DNA from: Xanthomonas sp. GPE 39 | Lineage (GTDB): Bacteria; Pseudomonadota; Gammaproteobacteria; Xanthomonadales; Xanthomonadaceae | Length of the DNA: 64,000 nucleotides | Direction of reading: 5' to 3' | Assembly: GCF_000963005.1 (NCBI RefSeq) | Contig: NZ_JZHZ01000007.1 | Coordinates: forward strand, 233,274-297,273 | Shown: piece after piece, positions 1 through 10,144 of the stretch | Layout of the letters: every line of letters begins with the position of its first letter | Position numbering within the stretch: position 1 is the first letter of the stretch | Position numbers and translations under genes: made by a program | The notes under the pieces: model-generated | Told to the model about the DNA's origin: nothing | Databases searched by the model: none | Seen by the model: only the letters and a program-made list of their open reading frames with translations

Positions 1-117
1 AGCTTGCGTATCGGTGACCTGTGGGAAAGTTTGGCGATCCCCGAACTACGGATGCAGGCGCAGGCGACCGCGCAGGCGTTGCTGAGCCTGGAACCGCCGC
101 TGGCACTCGCGCGCTGA
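1..117 (+). CDS. 3' end of an unidentified gene (partial)
   Basis: An open frame enters from the left edge and ends at TGA 115-117, giving the last 38 residues of a protein that ends in LALAR. The codons match the neighbouring genes and the frame is on the same strand as uvrD, about 110 bases upstream of it. The fragment is rich in Ala, Leu and Gln, looks helical and carries no motif I recognise, so I assign no function. Whether it is a genuine coding tail can only be judged with the sequence to the left. Confidence 0.45.
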   Translation, partial: SLRIGDLWESLAIPELRMQAQATAQALLSLEPPLALAR

Positions 118-228
118 GGCAATCCTGCTTGCCGACGATGGCAGCGCTAGGGCTGTGACGCAAAGCTGTCGCCAATCGCGCGGCATCTATCGCCGCCCAT
201 GCACGGCGGCACCGGCTAAAATACCCGG

Positions 229-2430
229 GTGGATGTCTCTCATTTGCTCGATGATCTGAACCCCGCCCAGCGCGAGGCCGTCTCCGCACCGCCCGGCCAT
301 TATCTGGTCCTGGCCGGTGCCGGGTCCGGCAAGACGCGTGTGCTCATCCATCGCATCGCCTGGCTGCACGAGGTGCATGGGGTGCCGGTGCATGGCATGT
401 TCGCGGTCACCTTCACCAACAAGGCCGCTGGCGAGATGCGCCATCGCGCCGACCTGCAGTTGCGCAACGGCAGCCGTGGCATGTGGATCGGTACGTTCCA
501 TGGCCTGGCTCACCGTCTGTTGCGCCTGCACTGGCAGGACGCGCGGTTGCCGGAGAGCTTCCAAGTGTTGGATGCGGACGACCAACTGCGGCTGGTCAAG
601 CGCGTGGTGCAGCAACTGGAGCTGGACGAGGCCAAGTTCCCGCCCAAGCAGATCGTGTGGTGGATCAACCAGCAGAAGGACGAAGGCCGCCGCGCGCAGC
701 ACATCCAACCCGAGCCGCACGATGTCTGGATCAGTACCCTGCGCAACGCCTATGCGCTGTACCAGGAGCGCTGCGACCGCGCCGGACTGGTCGATTTTGC
801 CGAGTTGCTGCTGCGTGCGCACGAACTGCTGCGCGACACGCCTGCGCTGCTGGCGCACTACCGCGCTCGCTTTGCTGAGATCCTGGTCGATGAGTTTCAG
901 GACACCAACGCCATCCAGTACGCGTTCGTGCGCGTGCTCGCCGGCGACACCGGCCGTGTGTTCGTGGTCGGCGACGACGATCAAGCTATTTACGGCTGGC
1001 GCGGCGCCAAGGTCGAGAATGTGCAGCGTTTCCTCAAGGATTTTCCTGGTGCACAGACCATCCGCCTGGAGCAGAACTACCGTTCCAGTGCCAACATTCT
1101 CAACGCCGCCAACGCGGTGATCGCGCACAATCCCGACCGCATCGGCAAGCAATTGTGGACCGATTCGGGCGATGGCGAACCGATCGACCTGTATGCGGCG
1201 TACAACGAAGTGGACGAAGCGCGCTACGTGGTCGAGCGCGCGCGCCAATGGGTGCGCGATGGTGGCAGTTATAGCGAAGCCGCCGTGCTCTATCGCAGCA
1301 ACGCGCAGTCGCGTGCGTTCGAAGAGGCGTTGCTCGCCGAGCAGGTGCCGTACCGCGTGTACGGCGGCATGCGCTTCTTCGAGCGGGCCGAAATCAAAGA
1401 TACCCTGGCCTATCTGCGTCTGGTCGCCAACCGTGCCGACGATGCGGCGTTCGAGCGTGCGGTGAATACGCCGCCGCGCGGCATCGGCGACCGGACCCTG
1501 GACGAAGTGCGACGGCTGGCGCGTGCGCAATCGCTGTCGCTATGGACCGCCGCGCAACACGCCGCGCAGCAGGGTGGCGAACTGGCCGCGCGCGCGCGCA
1601 ATGCGCTGGGTCAGTTCCTCGGCTTGATCGAACAAGTGGCCGTGGAAGTGGCCGACTTATCGCTGCCCGAACAGATCGATCATGTGCTGGCGCGCTCAGC
1701 GCTGCGCGAGCACTGGGGCAAGGAAAGCCGCAGTGGGCTGGATTCGGAGTCGCGCACCGACAACCTCGACGAACTGGTGTCAGTGGCCTCGCGCTTCGTC
1801 CGTGCCGACGCGGAGGATGATGCTGACGAAGCGCGCCAGACGATGAGCGAATTGGTCGCGTTCCTGGCCTATGCCGCGCTGGAGGCTGGCGAGGGTCAGG
1901 CCCAGGCCGGCGAGGACGGCGTGCAATTGATGACGCTGCATTCGGCCAAAGGCTTGGAATTCCCGCTGGTGTTTCTGGCCGGCATGGAAGACGGCTTGTT
2001 TCCCAGCGCGCGTTCGCTGGAGGAAAGCGGACGCCTGGAGGAGGAGCGGCGCCTTGCCTATGTCGGTATCACCCGTGCTCGCCACACATTGGTGCTCAGC
2101 TATGCGGAGTCGCGGCGCATCCACGGGCAGGATAATTACAACGTCCCCTCGCGCTTCCTGCGCGAGATCCCACGCGAGCTATTGCACGAGGTGCGGCCAA
2201 AAGTGCAGGTCTCGCGCAGCGCTTCGTTGGGTGCGCCGCGCAACCCAGGGCATTCGCGGATCGAGGCGCCGGCGATCAAGCTCGGCGCCAATGTGCAGCA
2301 TCCCAAGTTCGGTGGTGGCGTGGTCATCGACTACGAAGGCAGCGGCGCGCACGCGCGTGTACAAGTGCAGTTCGACGAGGCCGGCGCCAAGTGGCTGGTG
2401 ATGGCCTACGCGAATCTGACGGTGCGTTGA
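229..2430 (+). CDS. uvrD: DNA helicase II, UvrD/Rep family
   Basis: Superfamily 1A 3'-5' DNA helicase of 733 residues, acting in nucleotide-excision and mismatch repair. Walker A is GAGSGKT at residues 30-36. The Walker B/motif II VDEFQDTN lies near residue 221, followed by the Q-D-D-Q motif VGDDDQAIYGWRG. Motifs IV-VI lie toward the C terminus (QLMTLHSAKGLEF, then YVGITRAR). The last ~60 residues form the Tudor-like tail (KLGANVQHPKFGGGVV) typical of UvrD. Length and order match the family. The start is GTG 229, since residues from there align with known Xanthomonas UvrD. No Shine-Dalgarno is visible in front of it and a TAAAAT box ends six bases upstream, so the transcript may be leaderless. 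Confidence 0.97.
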   Translation: MDVSHLLDDLNPAQREAVSAPPGHYLVLAGAGSGKTRVLIHRIAWLHEVHGVPVHGMFAVTFTNKAAGEMRHRADLQLRNGSRGMWIGTFHGLAHRLLRLHWQDARLPESFQVLDADDQLRLVKRVVQQLELDEAKFPPKQIVWWINQQKDEGRRAQHIQPEPHDVWISTLRNAYALYQERCDRAGLVDFAELLLRAHELLRDTPALLAHYRARFAEILVDEFQDTNAIQYAFVRVLAGDTGRVFVVGDDDQAIYGWRGAKVENVQRFLKDFPGAQTIRLEQNYRSSANILNAANAVIAHNPDRIGKQLWTDSGDGEPIDLYAAYNEVDEARYVVERARQWVRDGGSYSEAAVLYRSNAQSRAFEEALLAEQVPYRVYGGMRFFERAEIKDTLAYLRLVANRADDAAFERAVNTPPRGIGDRTLDEVRRLARAQSLSLWTAAQHAAQQGGELAARARNALGQFLGLIEQVAVEVADLSLPEQIDHVLARSALREHWGKESRSGLDSESRTDNLDELVSVASRFVRADAEDDADEARQTMSELVAFLAYAALEAGEGQAQAGEDGVQLMTLHSAKGLEFPLVFLAGMEDGLFPSARSLEESGRLEEERRLAYVGITRARHTLVLSYAESRRIHGQDNYNVPSRFLREIPRELLHEVRPKVQVSRSASLGAPRNPGHSRIEAPAIKLGANVQHPKFGGGVVIDYEGSGAHARVQVQFDEAGAKWLVMAYANLTVR

Positions 2431-2512
2431 CGGAGCCGTTAGCCGGTCTGCACCTCGCGGTATTCAGCGCATGCGCGTGTGAGCGATGCAGGATGCCTTG
2501 GACGATTCATGC

Positions 2513-4450
2513 TCAGTGCCGCGCCGCGATGATCTGGCTCAGGTAATCCGGTGTGCCATTCACTCGCACCAAGTGTGGGTACTGCAAGCCGTCGTGGTAA
2601 TGCACCGCGACGTCGCGGACGTTGCCTTGGTATTTCAGTGTCAGCACGATCGGTGCGCTGCCGCCCTTGGCCTCGGCGATGGCCTGCTTGAGCGTATCGC
2701 GCGAGTAATCCTGGCCGTTGACCGCCAGCAGCGTGGCACCGGTGCTGATCCCGGCCTTGAACGCCGGACCATCCCAGAGCACGTCGTTGATGCTGGCGTC
2801 ATCGTTCATCACCAGGCCGATCGACCAGGCGAAGTTGTAGCGGTGTCGCGCCGATGGGTGGCTGCCGTCGTATTGCTTCTCGAATTCGCTGGGTTGGTCG
2901 GTGTACACCAGTTTCCAGCCGCTGGCTTGTAAGCCTTCCAACAGCGGTGGATCGACCGCGTAGATGCGGCGCTGGAGGTACGTGGTCCAGTCGAAGTGGG
3001 CGACGCCATCGAGCGCGGTGATGACGTCCTCGAAGGTGTAGGTCTTGACCGCATGGCTGCCGTCGTCCACGCCGAAGAACGCTTTGGCCACATCGTCCAG
3101 CGACTTGCGTCCACCGCTGAGCGCACGCAGCTTGGCGTCCACCGCCAGCCAGACCATCTGCCCGCCGCTGTAGTAGTCCTCGCTCATCTGCCAGCTGCGA
3201 TACGGCAGCGGCGCGCGATGTGCGGCGGTGGGGTCGTTGGTGGTGTCCTGTAGGGAGCGCCAACGGAATCCGGAACGGTTGCGATCATAGTTGGCCGCAG
3301 TCATCGCCAGCGCGTCGCGGAACTGTTGCGGTGTCCACAGGCCGGCGCGCGCGGCCAGCACGTAGCCCCAGTATTGGGTCTGGCCTTCGTAGACCCACAG
3401 CAGCGAGTCGCCCATCGGCACGTTGAAGGTCGGTGTCCACAGATCGGCCGGACGCCGGAACTTGCCATTCCACGAGTGGGTGTATTCGTGTGGCAGCAGG
3501 TCGCGGTCCGACGGGCTGTCGGTCCAACCAGTGAAATAGTCGGCACTCAGTCCATTTTCGCTGGACTGGTGGTGTTCCAGTCCGTTGCCGCCGAGCACGT
3601 CCGACAGCGAGAACAGGAAGTCGTAGTGGTCATAGTGGTGCGATCCGAACAGCTTGATCGCCTGCACTGGCAGGTTGCGATGTGCTTGCAGTTGTTCTGG
3701 GCTGATTTCCAGGAATCTGGGTGCATCGGCGACCACGTCCAGGTGGACCGGCGCGCTACCGGGGGGCGTCAGGTCCAGGCGCTTGAAGTAGCGTCCGGCG
3801 TAGATCGGCGAGTCGACCAATGTGGTGAAGTCCACCGGTTTGAAGATAGTCGTGGTGCCGCTGTGACTGGCGGTTTCCAGCGCCGTGCCGAATTCCCATC
3901 CGGCCGGCAGGATCACGCTTGGCGTCACCGTGATCTGGCTTGTGTCGTGGCCGGCCGGATACAGCGCGACCTTGTTCCATTCCAACTGCAGCATCTTGTC
4001 GGTCATTTCGAAGCCGTCGTCGCGGGGCGACAGGTACTGGAAACTGGCTTCGATCGCGCGCACGCCCTCGGGCACATCCACATGAAAGCTGTAGACGTCG
4101 AATGTGTCGCGACGCCATGGCAGCGGCACGCCGTTGCCGGTCAGGGTGAGACCGGCGAGCATCGCCACCGGCCCGCTCGGCGAATGATCGCCGGGGATCC
4201 ATTGCGGATATTGCAGGGTCAGCCGCCCGGCGTTGACCGGGATGGTCTCGTGAACCCGGTAGATGCCCTGGCGCACGTCGCCGACATCCACCTGCAACGC
4301 CAGGGTGCCGGGGTAGGGGGTGTTCTGCGGTGCGGGCACGTCGGCGCTGCGGGCGGCCTGCGCATGCGCGGCGCCGCTCAGCGCCAGGGCGAGGCTCAGC
4401 GACAACGCCAGGGTGAGGCGAGGAAAGGGAGAACGGAAGGGGGCGGGCAT
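2513..4450 (-). CDS. secreted M61 (glycyl aminopeptidase-type) metallopeptidase with PDZ domain
   Basis: A 645-residue exported zinc peptidase. Residues 1-30 are a signal peptide (hydrophobic Leu/Ala run ending AHA-QA). An N-terminal beta-rich M61 domain follows. The zinc site HEYTH (within LLPHEYTHSWNGK) and the downstream third-ligand region WVYEGQTQYWG mark the catalytic gluzincin domain. The C-terminal ~100 residues contain a PDZ-like segment (GPAFKAGISTGATLLAVNG). The HExxH core replaces the more usual HEFFH but keeps both His and the Glu. A GGAG ribosome site lies six bases before the ATG. It converges on uvrD. The family hydrolyses N-terminal Gly/Ala peptides; the exact substrate is not known from sequence. 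Confidence 0.92.
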   Translation of the reverse strand: MPAPFRSPFPRLTLALSLSLALALSGAAHAQAARSADVPAPQNTPYPGTLALQVDVGDVRQGIYRVHETIPVNAGRLTLQYPQWIPGDHSPSGPVAMLAGLTLTGNGVPLPWRRDTFDVYSFHVDVPEGVRAIEASFQYLSPRDDGFEMTDKMLQLEWNKVALYPAGHDTSQITVTPSVILPAGWEFGTALETASHSGTTTIFKPVDFTTLVDSPIYAGRYFKRLDLTPPGSAPVHLDVVADAPRFLEISPEQLQAHRNLPVQAIKLFGSHHYDHYDFLFSLSDVLGGNGLEHHQSSENGLSADYFTGWTDSPSDRDLLPHEYTHSWNGKFRRPADLWTPTFNVPMGDSLLWVYEGQTQYWGYVLAARAGLWTPQQFRDALAMTAANYDRNRSGFRWRSLQDTTNDPTAAHRAPLPYRSWQMSEDYYSGGQMVWLAVDAKLRALSGGRKSLDDVAKAFFGVDDGSHAVKTYTFEDVITALDGVAHFDWTTYLQRRIYAVDPPLLEGLQASGWKLVYTDQPSEFEKQYDGSHPSARHRYNFAWSIGLVMNDDASINDVLWDGPAFKAGISTGATLLAVNGQDYSRDTLKQAIAEAKGGSAPIVLTLKYQGNVRDVAVHYHDGLQYPHLVRVNGTPDYLSQIIAARH

Positions 4451-4839
4451 GAACGGCTCCGGGATCGGGAAAATGCGCTGCAGGACGTTAGCATCTACGC
4501 TCGGTGTCGGCGCGATTCATATGCACGGATGATGCGGCTGGGGCAGGCATGGGCGTCTCGGATGTATCGGTCCGGCCGCTCACGTTCTGCCTGGAAGATG
4601 TGCTTCTCAAAGGCGATGGTGTGCTGGTCATCTGCGCTGAGTGGGCCGTGACGCGGGTGTCGCGATTGGGCCGATGGTGCCGGTGTGCGCTGCATATCGC
4701 CCGTGATGCACGGACTTGGCACGCCGCTGCATCGGCTGAACCCGCTCGCGACTGAATTCGATCTCGCTCCATGCGTGCAGTCCACAGTGTGTGTGCAATG
4801 CTGCTGTTGTCGCCGTTGATGGCGCCACCGGAGCACACC
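4451..4839. other. intergenic, divergent promoters of M61 peptidase and UspA
   Basis: About 390 bases separate two divergently transcribed genes. Short open frames on both strands here have unlike codon use and no ribosome sites, so I call none. The uspA side carries GGAG just before its ATG. I looked for an FNR/ANR-type TTGAT-N4-ATCAA site, common before usp genes, and found none. No convincing -10/-35 pair stands out. Confidence 0.4.
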
Positions 4840-5286
4840 ATGTACCAGCGCATCCTGATTGCCATCGATGGTTCCGAGTTGTCCGCCAAAGGCTTGCAGC
4901 ATGGGCTGGCGCTGGCCGCCAAGCTCGGTGCGCAGGTGGACATTCTCACGGTTTCCGAACCATGGGCCATGGGCATGTACGATGCCATGGGCTGGGGCGT
5001 GGGCTATGAGGCCAGCCCCGAATACCGTCGCGACCGCGAGGCCGGCGCGCAGACGATTCTGGCACCAGCGCTGGCCGCGGCTGCGCTCGCCGGGGTGAGC
5101 GCACATGGCCGCCACCTGCTCGACCGTTATGCGGCCGAGGGGATCATCGACATGGCGATCACCTGTGCCAGCGACCTGATTGTGATGACCTCGCATGGCC
5201 GTCGCGGCATGAGTCGAATACTGCTTGGCAGCCAGACGGCGGAAGTGTTGGCCAATAGCAAGGTGCCGGTGCTGGTGATTCGCTGA
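4840..5286 (+). CDS. universal stress protein, UspA family
   Basis: A 148-residue single Usp domain. It starts MYQRILIAIDGSE, the standard first strand with the ATP-binding Asp, and ends with the nucleotide-binding loop SHGRRGMSRILLGS. The first Gly of the usual G-2x-G-9x-G-S/T pattern is Thr here (VMTSHG), so ATP binding may be weakened. The longer frame from 4771 adds 23 residues without homology; ATG 4840 is chosen because the domain begins there and GGAG precedes it. Usp proteins are cytoplasmic and induced under starvation or low oxygen. It stands alone between the peptidase and a convergent lipoprotein gene. Confidence 0.93.
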   Translation: MYQRILIAIDGSELSAKGLQHGLALAAKLGAQVDILTVSEPWAMGMYDAMGWGVGYEASPEYRRDREAGAQTILAPALAAAALAGVSAHGRHLLDRYAAEGIIDMAITCASDLIVMTSHGRRGMSRILLGSQTAEVLANSKVPVLVIR

Positions 5287-5295
5287 GTCGCCGTG

Positions 5296-5317
5296 CGCTG
5301 CGCCAATCGGCGCAGCG
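5296..5317. terminator. hairpin between convergent uspA and DUF2782 genes
   Basis: Perfect 9-bp stem CGCTGCGCC / GGCGCAGCG with a 4-base AATC loop, placed in the 44-base gap between two convergent stop codons. There is no T run on either side, so it may act as a bidirectional, U-tract-poor terminator or 3' end stabiliser. Confidence 0.5.
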
Positions 5318-5330
5318 GGGCGTCAACGCG

Positions 5331-5618
5331 TCACCAGCTGTACAGCTTCCAGTACACCGGCGAGACGTTCTCCTTGTTGCCGTCCATGTGGCCGTCGCCG
5401 TTGCGGTCGTACAGGTAGTAGGCCGGGCCACGCGCCGGGGTCACCTTGACCATGCGCAACTGGCCGCCCATGCGGTACTCGTCCACGGTGTCGCCGTTTT
5501 CCATCTTGTGTTGGGTCACTTGCGCGCCGCGCATGTCCGCCGGCGCGCCGTCCGGGCCAGTGCCGGTGGAGGCGCAGCCCGCCAGTAGCAATAGCGGGAT
5601 CAGGATCAGGGCTTTCAT
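5331..5618 (-). CDS. DUF2782 small lipoprotein
   Basis: A 95-residue lipoprotein. Residues 1-15 form a short hydrophobic signal with lipobox LAGC (Cys15). The C-terminal half (PARGPAYYLYDRNGDGHMD, then YWKLYSW) is the DUF2782 signature. The Asp/Asn-rich DRNGDGHMDGN stretch resembles a calcium-loop but the family has no assigned function. DUF2782 genes lie beside polA in Xanthomonas, which this order repeats: the gene diverges from polA across 93 bases. Membrane-anchored; the Gly at +3 does not suggest inner-membrane retention. Confidence 0.85.
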   Translation of the reverse strand: MKALILIPLLLLAGCASTGTGPDGAPADMRGAQVTQHKMENGDTVDEYRMGGQLRMVKVTPARGPAYYLYDRNGDGHMDGNKENVSPVYWKLYSW

Positions 5619-5711
5619 CGCAGCGTTTCTCCACGGGCAGGGGAATGGTGGCCGATTATGCGCTGTGCGGCCGTATTCGGTGCGCGCAGGGCGGCAGCGT
5701 AGAATTGGCCG

Positions 5712-8480
5712 ATGAGCCGATTAGTCCTGATCGACGGGTCCAGCTACCTGTATCGCGCGTTCCACGCGCTCCCGCCGCTGACCAATGCCGCCGGTGAACC
5801 CACCGGCGCATTGTTCGGTGTGGTCAACATGCTGCGCGCCACGCTGAAGGAACGTCCCGAGTACGTCGCCTTCGTGGTGGATGCTCCGGGCAAGACCTTC
5901 CGCGACGCGTTGTACCCGCAGTACAAGGCCAACCGCCCGCCGATGCCCGAGGAGCTGCGTGCGCAGGTCGAGCCGATGTGTCAGATCGTGCACGCACTCG
6001 GCATCACCATTTTGCGCGAGAGCGGAGTGGAGGCCGACGATGTGATCGGCACCTTGGCCCTGCAAGGCGTGGGCGATGGCCTGGACGTGACCATCTCCAC
6101 TGGCGATAAGGATTTCGCCCAGTTGGTGCGTCCCGGGGTGCAGTTGGTCAACACCATGAGCGGCAGCCGCATGGATTCGGATGCGGCGGTGATGGAAAAG
6201 TTCGGTGTGTTGCCGTGCCAGATCGTCGATCTGTTGGCGCTGATGGGCGACACCATCGACAACGTACCCGGAGTGGAGAAGTGCGGACCCAAGACCGCCG
6301 CCAAATGGCTGGCCGACTACGGGTCGCTGGATGCAGTGATCGCCAATGCCGATGCCATCAAAGGCAAGATCGGCGATAACCTGCGCGCGGCGCTGGGGCG
6401 GCTGCCGCTGAACCGCGATCTGGTCACGATCAAGACCGATGTCGTGCTGTCCGGCGGCCCGCGCACGCTGGGCCTGCGCGAGCCGGAGCCGGAGCAGTTG
6501 CGCGGCTTGTACCAGCGCTACGGTTTCACCCAGGCGTTGCGCGACCTGGACGGTGGTGTGACTGCCCCGCACGTCGCCAGCCAGACCAGCCCTAGCCTGC
6601 GCGGTACTGCCGCTGGTTATGCCCGTGCTGCCGCTGCGCCCGATGCTGCGCTGGATCCGGCGTTGGCCGCGAAGGGCCACTACGCTGCAATCACGACGGC
6701 CGAGCAGTTCGATGCGTTGCTGGCGCGCTTGCGCGCCGCCGACAGCTTCGCCTTCGACACCGAAACCGATGCCTTGGACGCAATGCGCGCCAATTTGGTC
6801 GGACTCAGTTTCGCCATCGAACCCGGCCATGCCCACTACCTGCCCTTGGGTCACGACTATCCAGGTGTGTCGGCGCAGTTGGACCGCGCGCAGGCACTCA
6901 CGGCGCTCGCACCGCTGTTGGAAGATCCGGCCAAGCGCAAGGTCGGCCAGCACGGTAAGTACGACCTGCATGTGCTGCGTCGCCACGGCGTGCAGGTGCG
7001 CGGGTATGCCGACGACACCATGCTGGAGAGTTTCGTGCTCAACTCCACCGCCAGCCGCCACGACATGGACTCGCTGGCCAAGCGCTACCTGGGTTACGAC
7101 ACGATCAAATACGAGGACGTGGCCGGCAAGGGCGCAAAGCAGATCGCGTTCTCGCAGGTGGCCATCGACGATGCCACGGGCTATGCCGCCGAAGACGCCG
7201 ATATCACCTTGCGCCTGCACCGTGCGCTGTCTGCGCAATTGGAGGCCGAGCCGGCACTGGCGCGGGTGTACCGCGAGATCGAAATGCCACTGGTACCGGT
7301 GTTGGCGCGTATCGAGGCCAATGGCGTGTGCGTGGATATCGCCGAGCTGCGCAAGCAGAGCCAGGTGTTGAGCCAGCGCATGCTGACCGCGCAGCAGAAA
7401 GCCACCGGGTTGGCTGGGCGCAGTTTCAATCTGGATTCGCCCAAACAGTTACAGGCGGTACTGTTCGACGAGCTGAAGCTGCCCGCCCTGTTGAAAACCC
7501 CCAAGGGCCAGCCCAGCACAAACGAAGAAGCGCTGGAGGCCATCGCCGACCAGCACGAACTGCCGCGGGTGATCCTGGAATATCGTGGCTTGGCCAAGCT
7601 GCGCAGCACCTACACCGATAAGCTGCCGGAGATGGTCAACCCTGAGACCGGGCGCGTCCACACCAGCTACCACCAAGCTGGTGCCGCGACCGGGCGGCTG
7701 TCCTCTTCCGATCCGAATCTACAGAACATCCCGATCCGCACGGAGGATGGCCGCCGCATCCGTCGCGCCTTCGTCGCTCCGCCTGGCCGTAAGCTGATTG
7801 CCTGCGATTACTCGCAGATCGAGTTGCGGATCATGGCGCATCTGTCCGAGGATCCGGGCCTGTTACGCGCTTTCAGTCAAGGTGTGGACGTGCATCGCGC
7901 CACCGCTGCCGAGGTATTCGGGCGCACGGTGGAGCAGGTCAGCGCCAACGAGCGCCGCGCCGCCAAGGCGATCAATTTCGGCCTGATGTACGGCATGAGC
8001 GCGTTCGGCCTGGCGCGCAACCTCGGCATCGGCCGTGGCGATGCGCAAGACTACGTGGCGCTGTACTTCAGCCGCTACCCGGCGGTGCGCGACTTCATGG
8101 AGCGCATGCGCGAGCAGGCGCGCACGCAGGGTTACGTGGAGACCCTGTTCGGTCGCCGTCTGTACCTGAACGACATCAACGCCAAACAGCAAGGCTTGCG
8201 TGCCGGTGCCGAGCGCGCCGCGATCAACGCGCCGATGCAGGGCACCGCTGCGGACATCATCAAGCGCGCCATGGTCAGTGTGGACACGTGGTTGCAGGAT
8301 CACCGCACGCGCGCGCTGATGATTTTGCAGGTGCACGACGAACTGGTATTCGAAGTCGACGCTGACTTTATCGAGATAATGTTGCCCGAGGTGACTCGGC
8401 GCATGGCCGCAGCGGCAGAGTTGAAAGTGCCACTGGTCGTGGACAGCGGTGTGGGCGATAACTGGGACGAGGCGCATTAA
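5712..8480 (+). CDS. polA: DNA polymerase I
   Basis: A 922-residue family A polymerase for Okazaki-fragment maturation and repair synthesis. Residues 1-290 are the 5'-nuclease domain (VLIDGSSYLYRAFHAL; GDKDFAQLV; LMGDTIDNVPGV). Residues ~330-510 are the 3'-5' exonuclease, with intact metal ligands D349 and E351 in FDTETDAL, so proofreading is likely active. The C-terminal polymerase domain has motif A (ACDYSQIELR, D699), the O-helix region RRAAKAINFGLMYG, and motif C (VHDELVFEV, H875-D876). Length matches the family. It begins at ATG 5712 and is followed by a small-RNA gene rather than a protein gene. Confidence 0.98.
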   Translation: MSRLVLIDGSSYLYRAFHALPPLTNAAGEPTGALFGVVNMLRATLKERPEYVAFVVDAPGKTFRDALYPQYKANRPPMPEELRAQVEPMCQIVHALGITILRESGVEADDVIGTLALQGVGDGLDVTISTGDKDFAQLVRPGVQLVNTMSGSRMDSDAAVMEKFGVLPCQIVDLLALMGDTIDNVPGVEKCGPKTAAKWLADYGSLDAVIANADAIKGKIGDNLRAALGRLPLNRDLVTIKTDVVLSGGPRTLGLREPEPEQLRGLYQRYGFTQALRDLDGGVTAPHVASQTSPSLRGTAAGYARAAAAPDAALDPALAAKGHYAAITTAEQFDALLARLRAADSFAFDTETDALDAMRANLVGLSFAIEPGHAHYLPLGHDYPGVSAQLDRAQALTALAPLLEDPAKRKVGQHGKYDLHVLRRHGVQVRGYADDTMLESFVLNSTASRHDMDSLAKRYLGYDTIKYEDVAGKGAKQIAFSQVAIDDATGYAAEDADITLRLHRALSAQLEAEPALARVYREIEMPLVPVLARIEANGVCVDIAELRKQSQVLSQRMLTAQQKATGLAGRSFNLDSPKQLQAVLFDELKLPALLKTPKGQPSTNEEALEAIADQHELPRVILEYRGLAKLRSTYTDKLPEMVNPETGRVHTSYHQAGAATGRLSSSDPNLQNIPIRTEDGRRIRRAFVAPPGRKLIACDYSQIELRIMAHLSEDPGLLRAFSQGVDVHRATAAEVFGRTVEQVSANERRAAKAINFGLMYGMSAFGLARNLGIGRGDAQDYVALYFSRYPAVRDFMERMREQARTQGYVETLFGRRLYLNDINAKQQGLRAGAERAAINAPMQGTAADIIKRAMVSVDTWLQDHRTRALMILQVHDELVFEVDADFIEIMLPEVTRRMAAAAELKVPLVVDSGVGDNWDEAH

Positions 8481-8660
8481 GCTACGGAACCCGCAATGCG
8501 GTGGCGTGTGACGACGTCCTGCAGTCAACTGCTGTGTGCAGAGAATGCGGAATTTATGCTGTTTTCCGCGTGAATATTTTGGAATGAATCCGTCCTAAAC
8601 ATGACGAAATTTTAACCAGAATTTTCACGAATGAGAAAGGTAGAAAGTGGTTTCATAACC

Positions 8661-8790
8661 CTCGACAAGCGCAACGCTTGTCGCGGATCTCCTCCCATCC
8701 CCTGGAGCAGATCTAGGAACGGAGACTCCTCCCCAAGTCTCCTTTCCCTGGCCCCGCCGACCCGCCCCTTGGTCTGCGGGGCCTTTCTAT
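8661..8790 (+). ncRNA. sX13: sX13-like small regulatory RNA downstream of polA
   Basis: No protein frame fits, but four successive hairpins do. H1 is CGACAAGCG/CGCTTGTCG (8663-8683). H2 is at 8686-8713 with loop TCCCATCCCC. H3 is GGAGACT/AGTCTCC (8721-8742) with loop CCTCCCCA. H4 is an intrinsic terminator GGCCCCGC/GCGGGGCC (8750-8783), loop containing CCCGCCCC, followed by TTTCTATTT. Three C-rich loops, ~120 nt, and position after polA match the Xanthomonas virulence regulator sX13, which pairs through C-rich loops with G-rich mRNA leaders. The 5' end is estimated from H1; no clear promoter box could be fixed, though CATAAC at 8654-8659 is possible. Confidence 0.8.
8750..8790 (+). terminator. 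intrinsic terminator of the sX13-like RNA
   Basis: An 8-bp GC stem (8750-8757 with 8776-8783) around an 18-base C-rich loop, followed by TTTCTATTT. It is the only textbook rho-independent terminator I noticed in the window and ends the small RNA. Confidence 0.85.
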
Positions 8791-9109
8791 TTAGGCCTTA
8801 ACGTCCTCCATGCTCCCGCGACCGCCAGCAAGTGAGGGGACAGGGACTACCGTGTCGCTGTGTTCGAGTGGATAGATCCATCGTTCAGCGACGATGCCTG
8901 CGAGCTGCGACGATGCGTGCAGCCTGCTGTGGTCATGCGCAGCGATGCCTCCGGCGATGAAAGCGAGCAGCCATTCGGACTGAAATGCGCTAAGTCGCGG
9001 CCGCAACTTTTCGCATCGCTATGCGGTCGATGCTCAGCGAAAAACGCCTAAATGCGCGTGTGTCCCACCGCCGAGTGCACCATGCGCGCTTTGGCGCGCC
9101 GTGGCGTGC
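8791..9109. other. intergenic between sX13-like RNA and hemF
   Basis: About 320 bases in which short frames exist on both strands, but none has a ribosome site or recognisable protein. The part next to hemF lies at that gene's 3' end and holds a GC-rich inverted patch (GCGCGC/GGCGCGCC near 9085). I see no further RNA or regulatory structure. Confidence 0.35.
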
Positions 9110-10018
<909 letters not shown>

Positions 10019-10144
10019 CTAGAAGTTTGCCGCCTGGGCGTGTGCGTGATGATGCGCGGTCCGTTGCCGAGGACGCATTGGATTCAGCCGGCGCTGCGTC
10101 GCGCCAATCCGGGTGAACGCTGTCCGTGTTGCGCGTGGTGCTGC

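Noticed and set aside
4488-5196. Minus-strand frames overlapping the UspA gene
   Set aside because: They lie antisense to a recognisable UspA protein and have low-complexity composition.
5721-7238. Long antisense frame across polA
   Set aside because: Shadow of a conserved gene; no motifs or ribosome site.
8791-9051. Two short opposite-strand frames between the small RNA and hemF
   Set aside because: No ribosome sites, no homology, codon use unlike neighbours.
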